This document shows, piece by piece, positions 16,017-22,902 of a stretch of DNA of 31,454 nt. Positions within the stretch are counted from its first letter, which is position 1. Each line of letters starts with the position of its first letter. Under the pieces are notes generated by a model, which saw nothing but the letters and a program-made list of their open reading frames with translations, did no database searches and was not told the origin of the DNA. The translations under genes were made by a program, and so were the position numbers. The DNA lies in assembly GCA_030040475.1 (NCBI GenBank), contig JASHTQ010000570.1, forward strand, positions 1 through 31,454, read 5' to 3'. Origin of the DNA: Streptosporangiaceae bacterium (GTDB lineage: Bacteria; Actinomycetota; Actinomycetes; Streptosporangiales; Streptosporangiaceae).

Positions 16017-17396
16017 CTACTTCTCGACGTAAAACAGGCGCTTGTTGACGAATTCGTCGATGCCGAGGGGGCCTAGCTCGCGGCCGAAGCCGGATCGCTT
16101 GGTGCCGCCGAACGGCAGGTCCGCGCCCTCGCCTGCCGGGGTGTTGACGTTGGCCATGCCGACCTCCAACTGCTCGGCGACCTTGACCGCCCGCTCCTCG
16201 TCGGTCGACCAGACCGCGCCGCCAAGGCCGAAGTCCACCACGTTGGCGAGCTGGACCGCCTCATTGTCGGTGCTGACCTTGTAGACGACGGCGACCGGGC
16301 CAAATAGCTCCTCACGGTAGGCCCGCATTTCCGGGGTCACGCCGGTGAGCACGGCCGGAGCGAAGTAAGCACCCTTGCCGTCGTCGAGCGTGCCGCCGAC
16401 GTGCAGCGTGGCGCCCTTCGATACCGCGTCCTGGACCTGGGCGAGGAGGTTCTCCGCTGCCTTGCGGGAGACCATCGGGCTGTAGGCCTCATCGGAGTCG
16501 TCGCCCGCTGGGCGCGGCGTCATCGCGGTGGCGCGCCTGACCAGGGCGGCCACGAAGTCGTCGTAGATGTCGTCCATGACGATCATCCGCTTGTTGGAGT
16601 TGCAGGCCTGGCCGACGTTCTCCATCCGGGTGACCCAGGCGGTCTTAGCCGCGTCCTCGACGTCGTCGGTGTCGAGGATTATGTACGGGTCGGAGCCGCC
16701 AAGCTCGAGGACGACCTTCTTCAGGTTACGGCCGGCCGTCTCGGCGACGACGGTGCCGGCCCGCTCGGAGCCGGTCAGCGACACGCCGCGCAGGCGCGGG
16801 TCGGCGATCATCGCGGCGACCTGCTCGTGGGTCGCGAAGAGGTTGACGTACACGCCGTCGGGCACGCCCGCGTCCTTCATGATCTGCGCGATCGCCAGGG
16901 CCGAGGTAGGGCAGTTTTCCGCGTGCTTGAGTATGACGGTGTTGCCGACGATCAGGTTGGGCGCGGCGAACCTGGCCACCTGGTAATACGGGTAGTTCCA
17001 CGGCATCACGCCGAGCACCGGGCCGACGGGCCGGTACTCGACGCGCGCGGTGTCATGGCCGGGCAGCGGCTTGTCGGCGACGAGCCCGGGGCCGTTGTCG
17101 GCGTAGTAGTTGAAGATGTCGGTGCAGAATTCGGCCTCGCCGACGGCTTGCGCGGGCCGCTTGCCCATTTCCCTGGTGATCAGCGCGGCCAGGTCGGCGG
17201 CGCGCTCGGTGAACAGCTCGGCGATCCGCTTCACGACCGCGGCGCGCTCGGCGACCGGGCGCAGCCTCCATGCCGCGAACGCGTCGGTCGCAGCGGCAAG
17301 CGCCTCTGCCACCTCCGCATCCGTAGCGAAGGGGAAGGTCTCGGCCACCTCGCCGGTCGCCGGGTCGGTTACCTGATAAGGCGGGGTCTGCGTCAT
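16017..17396 (-). CDS. NAD(P)-dependent aldehyde dehydrogenase, succinate-semialdehyde dehydrogenase type
   Basis: This 459-residue protein has all ALDH landmarks: Asn134 in PWNYP, Lys157 in ILKHAE, the LTGSERAG cofactor loop, the general base Glu231 in LELGGSDPYI and the nucleophile Cys265 in GQACNSNKR, with a C-terminal FGGTKRSGFGRELG segment. The short length and the LKHAENCP / CNSNKR signatures are those of GabD-type succinate-semialdehyde dehydrogenases, which oxidise succinate semialdehyde to succinate in GABA degradation. No GABA transaminase is nearby, so the substrate stays open. The ATG follows GGGAG at about -10. Confidence 0.93.
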   Translation of the reverse strand: MTQTPPYQVTDPATGEVAETFPFATDAEVAEALAAATDAFAAWRLRPVAERAAVVKRIAELFTERAADLAALITREMGKRPAQAVGEAEFCTDIFNYYADNGPGLVADKPLPGHDTARVEYRPVGPVLGVMPWNYPYYQVARFAAPNLIVGNTVILKHAENCPTSALAIAQIMKDAGVPDGVYVNLFATHEQVAAMIADPRLRGVSLTGSERAGTVVAETAGRNLKKVVLELGGSDPYIILDTDDVEDAAKTAWVTRMENVGQACNSNKRMIVMDDIYDDFVAALVRRATAMTPRPAGDDSDEAYSPMVSRKAAENLLAQVQDAVSKGATLHVGGTLDDGKGAYFAPAVLTGVTPEMRAYREELFGPVAVVYKVSTDNEAVQLANVVDFGLGGAVWSTDEERAVKVAEQLEVGMANVNTPAGEGADLPFGGTKRSGFGRELGPLGIDEFVNKRLFYVEK

Positions 17397-17608
17397 GCCT
17401 GCTCCCGGTGTCGCGGCGGTAAAGGGTCCAGTGAGACAACGCTACGGGAGCAAGGTACCCGGCCCAAGACCCATCCCCCGAACCGGGGGATATCGCCCCC
17501 GACAGGCCGGGCGAGACAGGGCGCTGGTCCCGGCCATGGCCGTCCGTGGGCGCCGGCGGCTGGCAGGGCGTGATCCAAGGGGCCGATACGCCGGTGCAGC
17601 AACCGGCG

Positions 17609-18190
17609 TTAGTAGCCGTAGCCCCCCGAGCCGCCCGAGCCGCCCGAGCCGCCCGAGCCGCCCGAGCCGCCGGAACCGCCCGGTACCGAGGACGTCAGCA
17701 CCTTGCCGGTGATCACGTGCCAGACGCCGCCAACGCCGTTGCCTGCGGTGTCGCCTGGGGCGCTGTCGCCGGCATAGGTGTACAGCGGATAGCCGTTGTA
17801 AGTCGCCTGCACGATGCCGCCGGACCTGGTGATCATTCCGAGGATCCCGTTCAGCTTGATCCCCGAGGCGGCGACGGGCTTGCCGGTGAAGGCCGGCCAC
17901 ACGCTCAGGCACTGGCCGGTGCAAACCGATCGGCCGCTCCCCTTGACGTCCTTGGAATACCAGTACAGCGTGTAGCCTTGCGCGTCTGCCAGCACGTATC
18001 CGATCTTGGTCTTCTTGATCGTCAACATCGCGGTCTTCGTCTGGGACGTCAGGGTCCCGGAACTGCTGGACGCCGTGGAGGTGGGCGTAAAGCTGGAAGC
18101 GGCGCCCGCGGGTGAGGAGTTGCTGGAGCATGCCGACAAGGAAACGGCAAGCGCTCCGAGCGCCGCCAACATCAGCCCGGTCTTGCGCAT
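17609..18190 (-). CDS. Secreted lipoprotein with tandem Yx(F/W/Y)xxD-type motifs (COG4315-like) and GGS tail
   Basis: The ATG at 18190, just after GGAG, gives 193 residues; an upstream in-frame start at 18232 would place the signal peptide too far in. The signal (MRKTGLMLAALGALAVSLSAC) has the lipobox LSAC with Cys21. After a Ser/Thr-rich linker, two similar segments follow: VLADAQGYTLYWYSKD with the CTGQCLSVWPAF cysteine pair, then QATYNGYPLYTYAGDSAPGDTAGNG. These are typical of the predicted-lipoprotein family COG4315, whose role is unknown. The C-terminus is six GGS repeats ending GGYGY. It is an outer-surface protein of unknown function. Confidence 0.88.
   Translation of the reverse strand: MRKTGLMLAALGALAVSLSACSSNSSPAGAASSFTPTSTASSSSGTLTSQTKTAMLTIKKTKIGYVLADAQGYTLYWYSKDVKGSGRSVCTGQCLSVWPAFTGKPVAASGIKLNGILGMITRSGGIVQATYNGYPLYTYAGDSAPGDTAGNGVGGVWHVITGKVLTSSVPGGSGGSGGSGGSGGSGGSGGYGY
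17621..17674. repeat. 9-bp tandem repeat encoding (GGS)n
   Basis: Four perfect copies of gccgcccga (17630-17665) are flanked on each side by one copy with a single mismatch. On the minus strand each unit encodes Ser-Gly-Gly in the lipoprotein tail. Copy number can vary in frame. Confidence 0.9.
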
Positions 18191-18629
18191 GAGATATCTC
18201 CGTTTCGTTTCCGTGTTCTGACTGCTGCACACGGACGATACGGGCCGGACGGCGGCCCGGCACGGGATTCTCCTGCCGTAGCCGCGACGGTAAGGATTCG
18301 GTAATCCCCGACTCGCGATCTGCGGCTCTCAGCTCGGCAAGCCCCGTGGCCGGGCTCGCCGATGCGCTTGCCGAGCGCCAGGACATCTCGCCGTCTTCGG
18401 TCGGGGCCAGAGATTCAATTCATCATTCCGAACGAAAGCGGGTATCTGTGCTCCCGTTGACCCCAGGCGGGCAGAGTGGCGAGCCAGCGAGGCGGGCCTG
18501 GCGGGGCGGGTCGCATGGGCGGGTCGCATGGGCGGCGCCGGAGCCATTGTGGCTGGCGGGATACCGGCCTATGAATGAATTACCACCGCTCGGCTCGTGG
18601 CATTCGATTCAGTGGGAGGAGCGAGTCCC
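18191..18629. other. 439-bp divergent intergenic region
   Basis: This lies between the divergent lipoprotein and delta-60 protein genes, and no gene is seen in it. It contains a GGATT-CGGT-AATCC inverted repeat at 18294-18307 and two perfect copies of the 13-bp unit gggcgggtcgcat at 18504-18529 followed by a partial third. Both are candidate regulatory elements only. Part of the region near 18410-18450 is less GC-rich than the rest and could hold a promoter. Confidence 0.5.
18504..18535. repeat. 13-bp tandem repeat, about 2.5 copies, upstream of the delta-60 gene
   Basis: gggcgggtcgcat occurs at 18504-18516 and 18517-18529, then gggcgg. It lies in noncoding DNA about 100 bp before the start of the secreted protein gene. 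No function is evident. Confidence 0.7.
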
Positions 18630-19955
18630 ATGATCACTGTTGCGATCCGCAGGCCCGGCCGGCTGGTTCTGTCCTTGATATTCGTTGCGGCCTGCGTCGT
18701 CTGCGCTGATCAGCAGAGTTCGATCGGGCAAAGTCTTGTCGATCCGGCCTGCCCAGGCGGGACCGGGACAGTCATTTCGGTGCCGGAATCGTGGCTCGCC
18801 GGGGCAGCCTTCGTTGTGACCGAGATGCTGCCCAGCGGCGCCACCCTCGTGGTGACGTCCGCCGGTTACCCGTCTGCCTCCTACGCCGTGGCGGACGCCT
18901 TCACGTCGGACTGTTCCCCAGACCGCGCCTTCGGCAGCGATGGAGTCGAGCGGCTCGTGTTCGGAGGCCAGGTCTTCAGCATTGCCGCGGCCGTTCCAGC
19001 GCCCGGCGGTGGCATGATTCTCGCCGGGAGCACGGCCAAGGGATGGCTGGTGGCGCGCCTGGACGCGCGCGGACGCCTCGACCCGACGTTCGGGTCGGGC
19101 GGTTGGACGGTACTGCCGTGGCCGGGTGGCGTGTCCGCCGTCGCCGTGACGCCATCGGGCGACATCGTGCTCGGCGGCAGCCAAGGCGGAGGCTGCTGTG
19201 TCAGGGAGTGGGTCGGAGAGCTGAACGCCGGTGGCGGCATAGTCAGCGAGTTCGGCCCGGGCGGCCGGGCGCCTATTCCCGTGTACCGGGACGACTCTGG
19301 CATCACACGGGTCTGGGTCGCGCCAGATGGGGACGTCTTCGCTCTCACCTCGGGCGGGAACATGGGGTGCTGGGGAATATCCATCTCCGCGCTCACCCCC
19401 TCGGGTTCGCCCGTGCCTTCCTTCCAGTCGAACTTCACCGCGGCCATGCGGCGCGTCTCGCCGTCGGGAGTCTTCGTCGGCGACGTGATCGTCCGGCCCG
19501 CCGGCTTCCTCCTCCTCGGCACGGAGCAGAGCGCCTGCGTCACCAGCCTGTCCAGCCGCACCGCGCAGGGTCGTGTCGTCGCGTTCCAGCTCGATGGCAA
19601 GCTGGAGTCGCGCTTCGGCGCCAACGGCGAGGCGAGCTTCGCCTCGCCGATGGCGCAGCCCGTGTGGGCACTGCCGCGCGACAACGGCGGGTTCGTGATG
19701 GCGGCCGCCCCGGTATTCATCCAGTTCAACCCGCACGCGAGAGCGGAGCTGAGCTTTTTTGACTTCTCCGCCGACGGCACCGTCGATCACGCCTTCGGGA
19801 AGGATGGCGTCGCCGACGTCCGGCTGCCCTACCTGAGCCAGTCACTCCCGGCCTCGGCCGTGCCGATCACCGTCGCGACCAACGGTAAGGTGGCCGCCCT
19901 TGTCACGAGCACGGCCAGCGGGAAAGCGCTCAGGCTCATACAACTTCCCTATTGA
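18630..19955 (+). CDS. Exported delta-60 repeat (beta-propeller-like) protein
   Basis: The ATG at 18630 follows GGGAGGAG and gives 441 residues; a start at 18597 lacks a site. The N-terminus is a signal sequence (RRPGRLVLSLIFVAAC), and VAAC at 19-22 could be a lipobox. The body has recurring units of about 50 residues: 'LDARGRLDPTFGSGGW', 'LDGKLESRFGANGEASF' and 'FSADGTVDHAFGKDGVADV', each followed by a strand of the 'a..pdG.i.lgG' type. This is the delta-60 repeat signature, predicted to form a propeller. Several cysteines (GGCCVREW, NMGCWG, EQSACVTS) suggest disulfides outside the cell. The function is unknown; a role in surface binding is possible. Confidence 0.82.
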   Translation: MITVAIRRPGRLVLSLIFVAACVVCADQQSSIGQSLVDPACPGGTGTVISVPESWLAGAAFVVTEMLPSGATLVVTSAGYPSASYAVADAFTSDCSPDRAFGSDGVERLVFGGQVFSIAAAVPAPGGGMILAGSTAKGWLVARLDARGRLDPTFGSGGWTVLPWPGGVSAVAVTPSGDIVLGGSQGGGCCVREWVGELNAGGGIVSEFGPGGRAPIPVYRDDSGITRVWVAPDGDVFALTSGGNMGCWGISISALTPSGSPVPSFQSNFTAAMRRVSPSGVFVGDVIVRPAGFLLLGTEQSACVTSLSSRTAQGRVVAFQLDGKLESRFGANGEASFASPMAQPVWALPRDNGGFVMAAAPVFIQFNPHARAELSFFDFSADGTVDHAFGKDGVADVRLPYLSQSLPASAVPITVATNGKVAALVTSTASGKALRLIQLPY

Positions 19956-20004
19956 GCCGGCGGCAGCCCGGCGGGTGACCGCGGGCAACGGGTGCCGCTC
20001 GGGC

Positions 20005-20982
20005 TCAGGCCGTGTTCGCGTGGCCTGCGGCGTCGCGGGCGAGCTCGCCGACAAGGCGCCAGGTCCGCAGGCGTTCCTCGTCGGTGGCGAAGGCTGCCGG
20101 GCTTACCCGGACATCGGTCGCTCCCGCGTCGAGGTATCGCCGGAGCCCGGCTGCGACGGTTTCCTCGTCGCCGACCAGGGCCAGGTCGGCCGGGTGGGCG
20201 ATGCCCTCGCGCTCCAGGACGGCCTGGTATGAAGGGCTGCGCGCGGTTCCGCCGAGATAGCCGGCCGCGTGCGCTCGCGCGCCTTCGGGATCGGCGGTCA
20301 CCGAGGCCGGGACCCCGGCGGCGATCCGCGGCGCCGGCCGGCCCGCGGACTGTGCCGCCGCGGTGATGGCGGGGACGATGAGGCGGTCCAGGGAACGGGG
20401 CCCGGCGAGGTACGGCAGCGTGCCGTCGGCGAGTTCGCCGGCCGCCCGCAGGGCCTGCGGTCCCATGGCGGCGACGAGCAGCGGGACCCGCGGCGTCACG
20501 CCGCCGCGCAGGACGGCCGCCGGCACTGCCGACAGGTCCGCGGTGACGGTGGCGCCCCGGACCTCGGCGGTCCCGGTGTCCAGCAGCGAGCGCACCACCC
20601 GGAGGTAGTCGCGCAGATGCCCGATGGGCCGGTCGAACGGCACCCCGAACACGCCCTCCACCTGCGCCTTGTGGCCGAGCCCGATGCCGAGGACGAACCG
20701 GCCGCCGGCCGCGAGCTGTGCTGCCTTGGCCTGGCTGGCGAGCGTGACCGGGTGGCGGGGGTACATCGGCACGGCGGCGATCCCGATAATGACGCGCGGG
20801 ACCTCGCGCGCCACCAGGGCGGCGACCGTGATGCCGTCGAGGTCGATCCCCTGATTGAGCCAGATGTCGTCCACCCCGGCCGCCTCGGCCTCGCGGGCGC
20901 GCTCGATCACGAAGCTCAGCGCGTCGGCACCGTCAAGCGCCGAGGCCGGGGCCGACGTCAGCAGCGAGATCCCGAAACTCAT
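20005..20982 (-). CDS. LLM-class (luciferase-like) oxidoreductase, probably F420-dependent
   Basis: The ATG at 20982, with GGAAGG upstream, gives 325 residues; the longer frame to 21090 has no good site. The TIM-barrel signature is present: AREAEAAGVDDIWLNQ, VPRVIIGIAAVPMYPRHPVTLASQAKAAQ, LAAGGRFVLGIGLGHKAQVEGVFG, LRDYLRVVRSLLDTG and VPLLVAAMGPQALRAAGELADGTLPYL. Actinomycete members mostly use F420 to reduce or oxidise small organics; the substrate is unknown. It converges closely with the delta-60 gene (49 bp) and diverges from the TauD-like gene, with 244 bp between starts. Confidence 0.9.
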   Translation of the reverse strand: MSFGISLLTSAPASALDGADALSFVIERAREAEAAGVDDIWLNQGIDLDGITVAALVAREVPRVIIGIAAVPMYPRHPVTLASQAKAAQLAAGGRFVLGIGLGHKAQVEGVFGVPFDRPIGHLRDYLRVVRSLLDTGTAEVRGATVTADLSAVPAAVLRGGVTPRVPLLVAAMGPQALRAAGELADGTLPYLAGPRSLDRLIVPAITAAAQSAGRPAPRIAAGVPASVTADPEGARAHAAGYLGGTARSPSYQAVLEREGIAHPADLALVGDEETVAAGLRRYLDAGATDVRVSPAAFATDEERLRTWRLVGELARDAAGHANTA

Positions 20983-21165
20983 GACACGGCCGCCTTCCAG
21001 ATAATCCCTACCGGATTTGCAGGTTAATACATGGTCCCAAGCGGCCGCAGGGCGGAGCCGGCTCCCCGCCTGGCGCACTGCCGGGTACATCGCAGCCGTC
21101 CGGCCGAGCCCGGCGACAACACGTCCGCCGTGCCAGAGATCGGAGCATCGTCCCCGCGATCACGA

Positions 21166-21194
21166 TTGAATAAAACCGATCGGATTAGTAGGAT
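21166..21194 (+). promoter_or_regulatory. Strong housekeeping-type promoter of the TauD-like gene
   Basis: TTGAAT (21166-21171), a 17-bp spacer, then TAGGAT (21189-21194) is close to the vegetative sigma consensus. It lies in a markedly AT-rich patch, and transcription should start near 21201. The ribosome-binding site AAGGAGG (21215-21221) follows, five bases before the GTG at 21227. The leader is short and leaves no room for a riboswitch. Confidence 0.65.
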
Positions 21195-21226
21195 TTACTT
21201 CGTCCGGTGTGTTCAAGGAGGATCAC

Positions 21227-22012
21227 GTGACTGAGATCCTGGCCAGCCGCTTCGCAGTCCATCCCGCCAGTCCCCTCATCGGCGCCGAGATCGAGGGCGT
21301 CGACCTTACTCAGCCCGTCGACGAGGCGACCGCGGAGGCCCTGCGGGAGGCGTTCTGGCGCTACAAGGTCCTGGTCTTCCGCAACCAGAACCTCTCGCCG
21401 CTCCAGCACGTGGAGGCGGCGCGTATCTTCGACGAGCCCTTCGACCACCCTCTATGGGTCAACCGGCACGCCGACAGCCGGCTGGTGTACCCATTCAGCT
21501 ATGAGACGGGCACCGCGGATCGCTGGCATATCGGCGGTACCTGGCGCAACCCGCCGTTCAGCATCGAGTCGCTCACCTACCAGGTGGTGCCGGAGATCGG
21601 CGGCCACACGCTGTGGGCCGACCTGCAGGCGGCCTACGACGGCCTATCCCGGCCCGTGCAGGAACTGTTGGAGTCGGTCAGCGCCGTCTACAGCGCCTAC
21701 CCGGGCGACGGCACCGGCAACCGGCCGCCGGATGGCGAGACGATCGAGCATCCGGTCGTCCGCGCCCACCGCCACACGGGCCGCAAGGGGCTGCTCATCA
21801 GCACCGCCGCCATTCGGCTTGTCGGCGTCACCGAGACCGAGAGCCAGGCCCTCCTGCCCTTCCTGCAGGCTCATGCCTCCTCCCCGAACTACACCGTCAG
21901 CTTCGGCTGGAAGCCAGGCGACTTCGTCCTCTGGGACAACCTGGCCAGCTGGCACTACGCCGTCAACGATTACAACGGCCCCCGCGTCTACCGCAAGGTC
22001 ATCGCTGGCTGA
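21227..22012 (+). CDS. TauD/TfdA-family Fe(II)/2-oxoglutarate enzyme with HxG in place of HxD
   Basis: The GTG at 21227 gives 261 residues; a GTG at 21209 would put the AAGGAGG site inside the gene. The fold is TauD/TfdA: IGAEIEGVDLTQP, FWRYKVLVFRNQ, VVPEIGGHTLWADLQAAYDGL, FGWKPGDFVLWDN, the distal metal ligand His243 in SWHYAVNDY, and Arg253/256 in PRVYRKV for 2-oxoglutarate. The proximal motif, WHTD in TauD and WHSD-like in TfdA, here reads WHIGGTW: His101 is present, but Gly103 (codon GGC, 21533-21535) replaces the metal-binding Asp. Elsewhere in the superfamily this opens a halide site in halogenases. It may chlorinate a substrate, do other chemistry or be inactive. Nothing else in the gene looks decayed. 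Confidence 0.88.
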   Translation: MTEILASRFAVHPASPLIGAEIEGVDLTQPVDEATAEALREAFWRYKVLVFRNQNLSPLQHVEAARIFDEPFDHPLWVNRHADSRLVYPFSYETGTADRWHIGGTWRNPPFSIESLTYQVVPEIGGHTLWADLQAAYDGLSRPVQELLESVSAVYSAYPGDGTGNRPPDGETIEHPVVRAHRHTGRKGLLISTAAIRLVGVTETESQALLPFLQAHASSPNYTVSFGWKPGDFVLWDNLASWHYAVNDYNGPRVYRKVIAG

Positions 22013-22139
22013 CTCCAGGGACAGGCAGGGCGATAGGGCACTCGCTGACGCCGTCGGCCGGGTCGAGGCGCGGGGTCGGCGGGCGCCAGCTCGCGTCACC
22101 GACGTCCGACTCGGCTGGCCTGCACCACGCCATAAACTA

Positions 22140-22145
22140 TATAAT
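22140..22145 (+). promoter_or_regulatory. Perfect TATAAT -10 element before the GNAT gene
   Basis: TATAAT lies in an AT-rich stretch (22131-22165) 31 bp upstream of the GNAT start. No good -35 is found at 16-18 bp spacing, so it would need an activator or be weak. The GNAT gene therefore probably has its own promoter in addition to any read-through from the TauD-like gene. Confidence 0.4.
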
Positions 22146-22176
22146 TCCGGTCTGAATTAACAACAAAGGGAAGGCC

Positions 22177-22881
22177 ATGATGGCACCGCATCCACTCGAC
22201 AACCCCGTGCTCTGGTCGCTGACCGGACCGCATGCCCGGTTTGCGGAGCGGCGCGGCAACATCCTGCGCTACCCAGTTGACGTCGCCCCGTTTCTCGCGA
22301 TGCCTGACGAGCCGGACGAAGCCGACTGGGCGGACGCCGCGGCCCTGGTCGGGCCGGGCGGCCTGCTGCCGCTGGCCGGCATTCGGGTCGCGCCACCAAC
22401 CGGCTGGGAGGTGGTGACGGTCGGCGAGGGAGTGCAGATGACCGGCGATTATCTTGAGGTCGCCGCCGATCCGGAGGCAGTGCCGCTGGGTCGCGCGGAT
22501 GTTCCTGAGATGCTCGACCTTGTCGCGCGCACCAAGCCGGGACCGTTCCTGCCGCGCACCTTCGAACTCGGCTCGTACCTGGGCATCCGCAGGAACGGAA
22601 GGCTGGTGGCGATGGCCGGGGAGCGGCTGCATCCGGAGGGCTGGACGGAGATCAGTGCGGTCTGCACCGACGAGGCCTGGCGGGGCCATGGGCTCGCCAC
22701 CCGGCTGATCCGGGCGGTCGGCGCGGGCATCCGGGTCCGCGGCGACCTGCCGTTCCTGCACGCGGTTGCCACCAATCCCGCGATCGGGCTGTATGAGAAG
22801 CTGGGCTTCCGGCACCGCAGGATGACCTTGTTCGCGGCGGCCCGGATCCCGGAAGCCCAGCTGCCCGGCCGGGCAGGTTAG
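22177..22881 (+). CDS. GNAT-family N-acetyltransferase (FR47-like)
   Basis: This 234-residue protein has an N-terminal domain of about 95 residues (MMAPHPLDNPVLWSLTGPHARFAE...) and a C-terminal GNAT domain. The acetyl-CoA site is seen in ISAVCTDEAWRGHGLATRLI (motif A, R/Q-x-x-G-x-G/A), followed by FLHAVATNPAIGLYEKLGFRHRR (motif B). This two-part layout is common in actinomycete FR47-like acetyltransferases that act on small amines or amino acids; the acceptor is unknown. AAAGGGAAGG precedes the ATG; a second ATG directly follows. It converges with the APC gene with a 4-bp gap. Confidence 0.92.
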   Translation: MMAPHPLDNPVLWSLTGPHARFAERRGNILRYPVDVAPFLAMPDEPDEADWADAAALVGPGGLLPLAGIRVAPPTGWEVVTVGEGVQMTGDYLEVAADPEAVPLGRADVPEMLDLVARTKPGPFLPRTFELGSYLGIRRNGRLVAMAGERLHPEGWTEISAVCTDEAWRGHGLATRLIRAVGAGIRVRGDLPFLHAVATNPAIGLYEKLGFRHRRMTLFAAARIPEAQLPGRAG

Positions 22882-22902
22882 CCGGTCACGTCCCGGCCGG
22901 GC
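22863..22902. terminator. Large hairpin spanning the convergent GNAT/APC stops
   Basis: GCCCGGCCGGG (22863-22873) pairs with CCCGGCCGGGC (22892-22902), giving an 11-pair stem around both stop codons. The first arm also lies in a perfect 14-bp palindrome, TGCCCGGCCGGGCA (22862-22875). This probably terminates both convergent transcripts, each within the partner's coding end. Confidence 0.5.

Noticed and set aside
17621..17674. Noncoding regulatory repeat
   Set aside because: The 9-bp units are in frame and encode the GGS tail of the lipoprotein.
18609..19790. Minus-strand open frame opposite the delta-60 protein
   Set aside because: No motif or start signal, and the plus-strand product has a signal peptide and repeats.
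21170..21226. Riboswitch or leader peptide before the TauD-like gene
   Set aside because: The predicted leader is only about 25 bases, too short for a known aptamer, and no leader ORF is seen.
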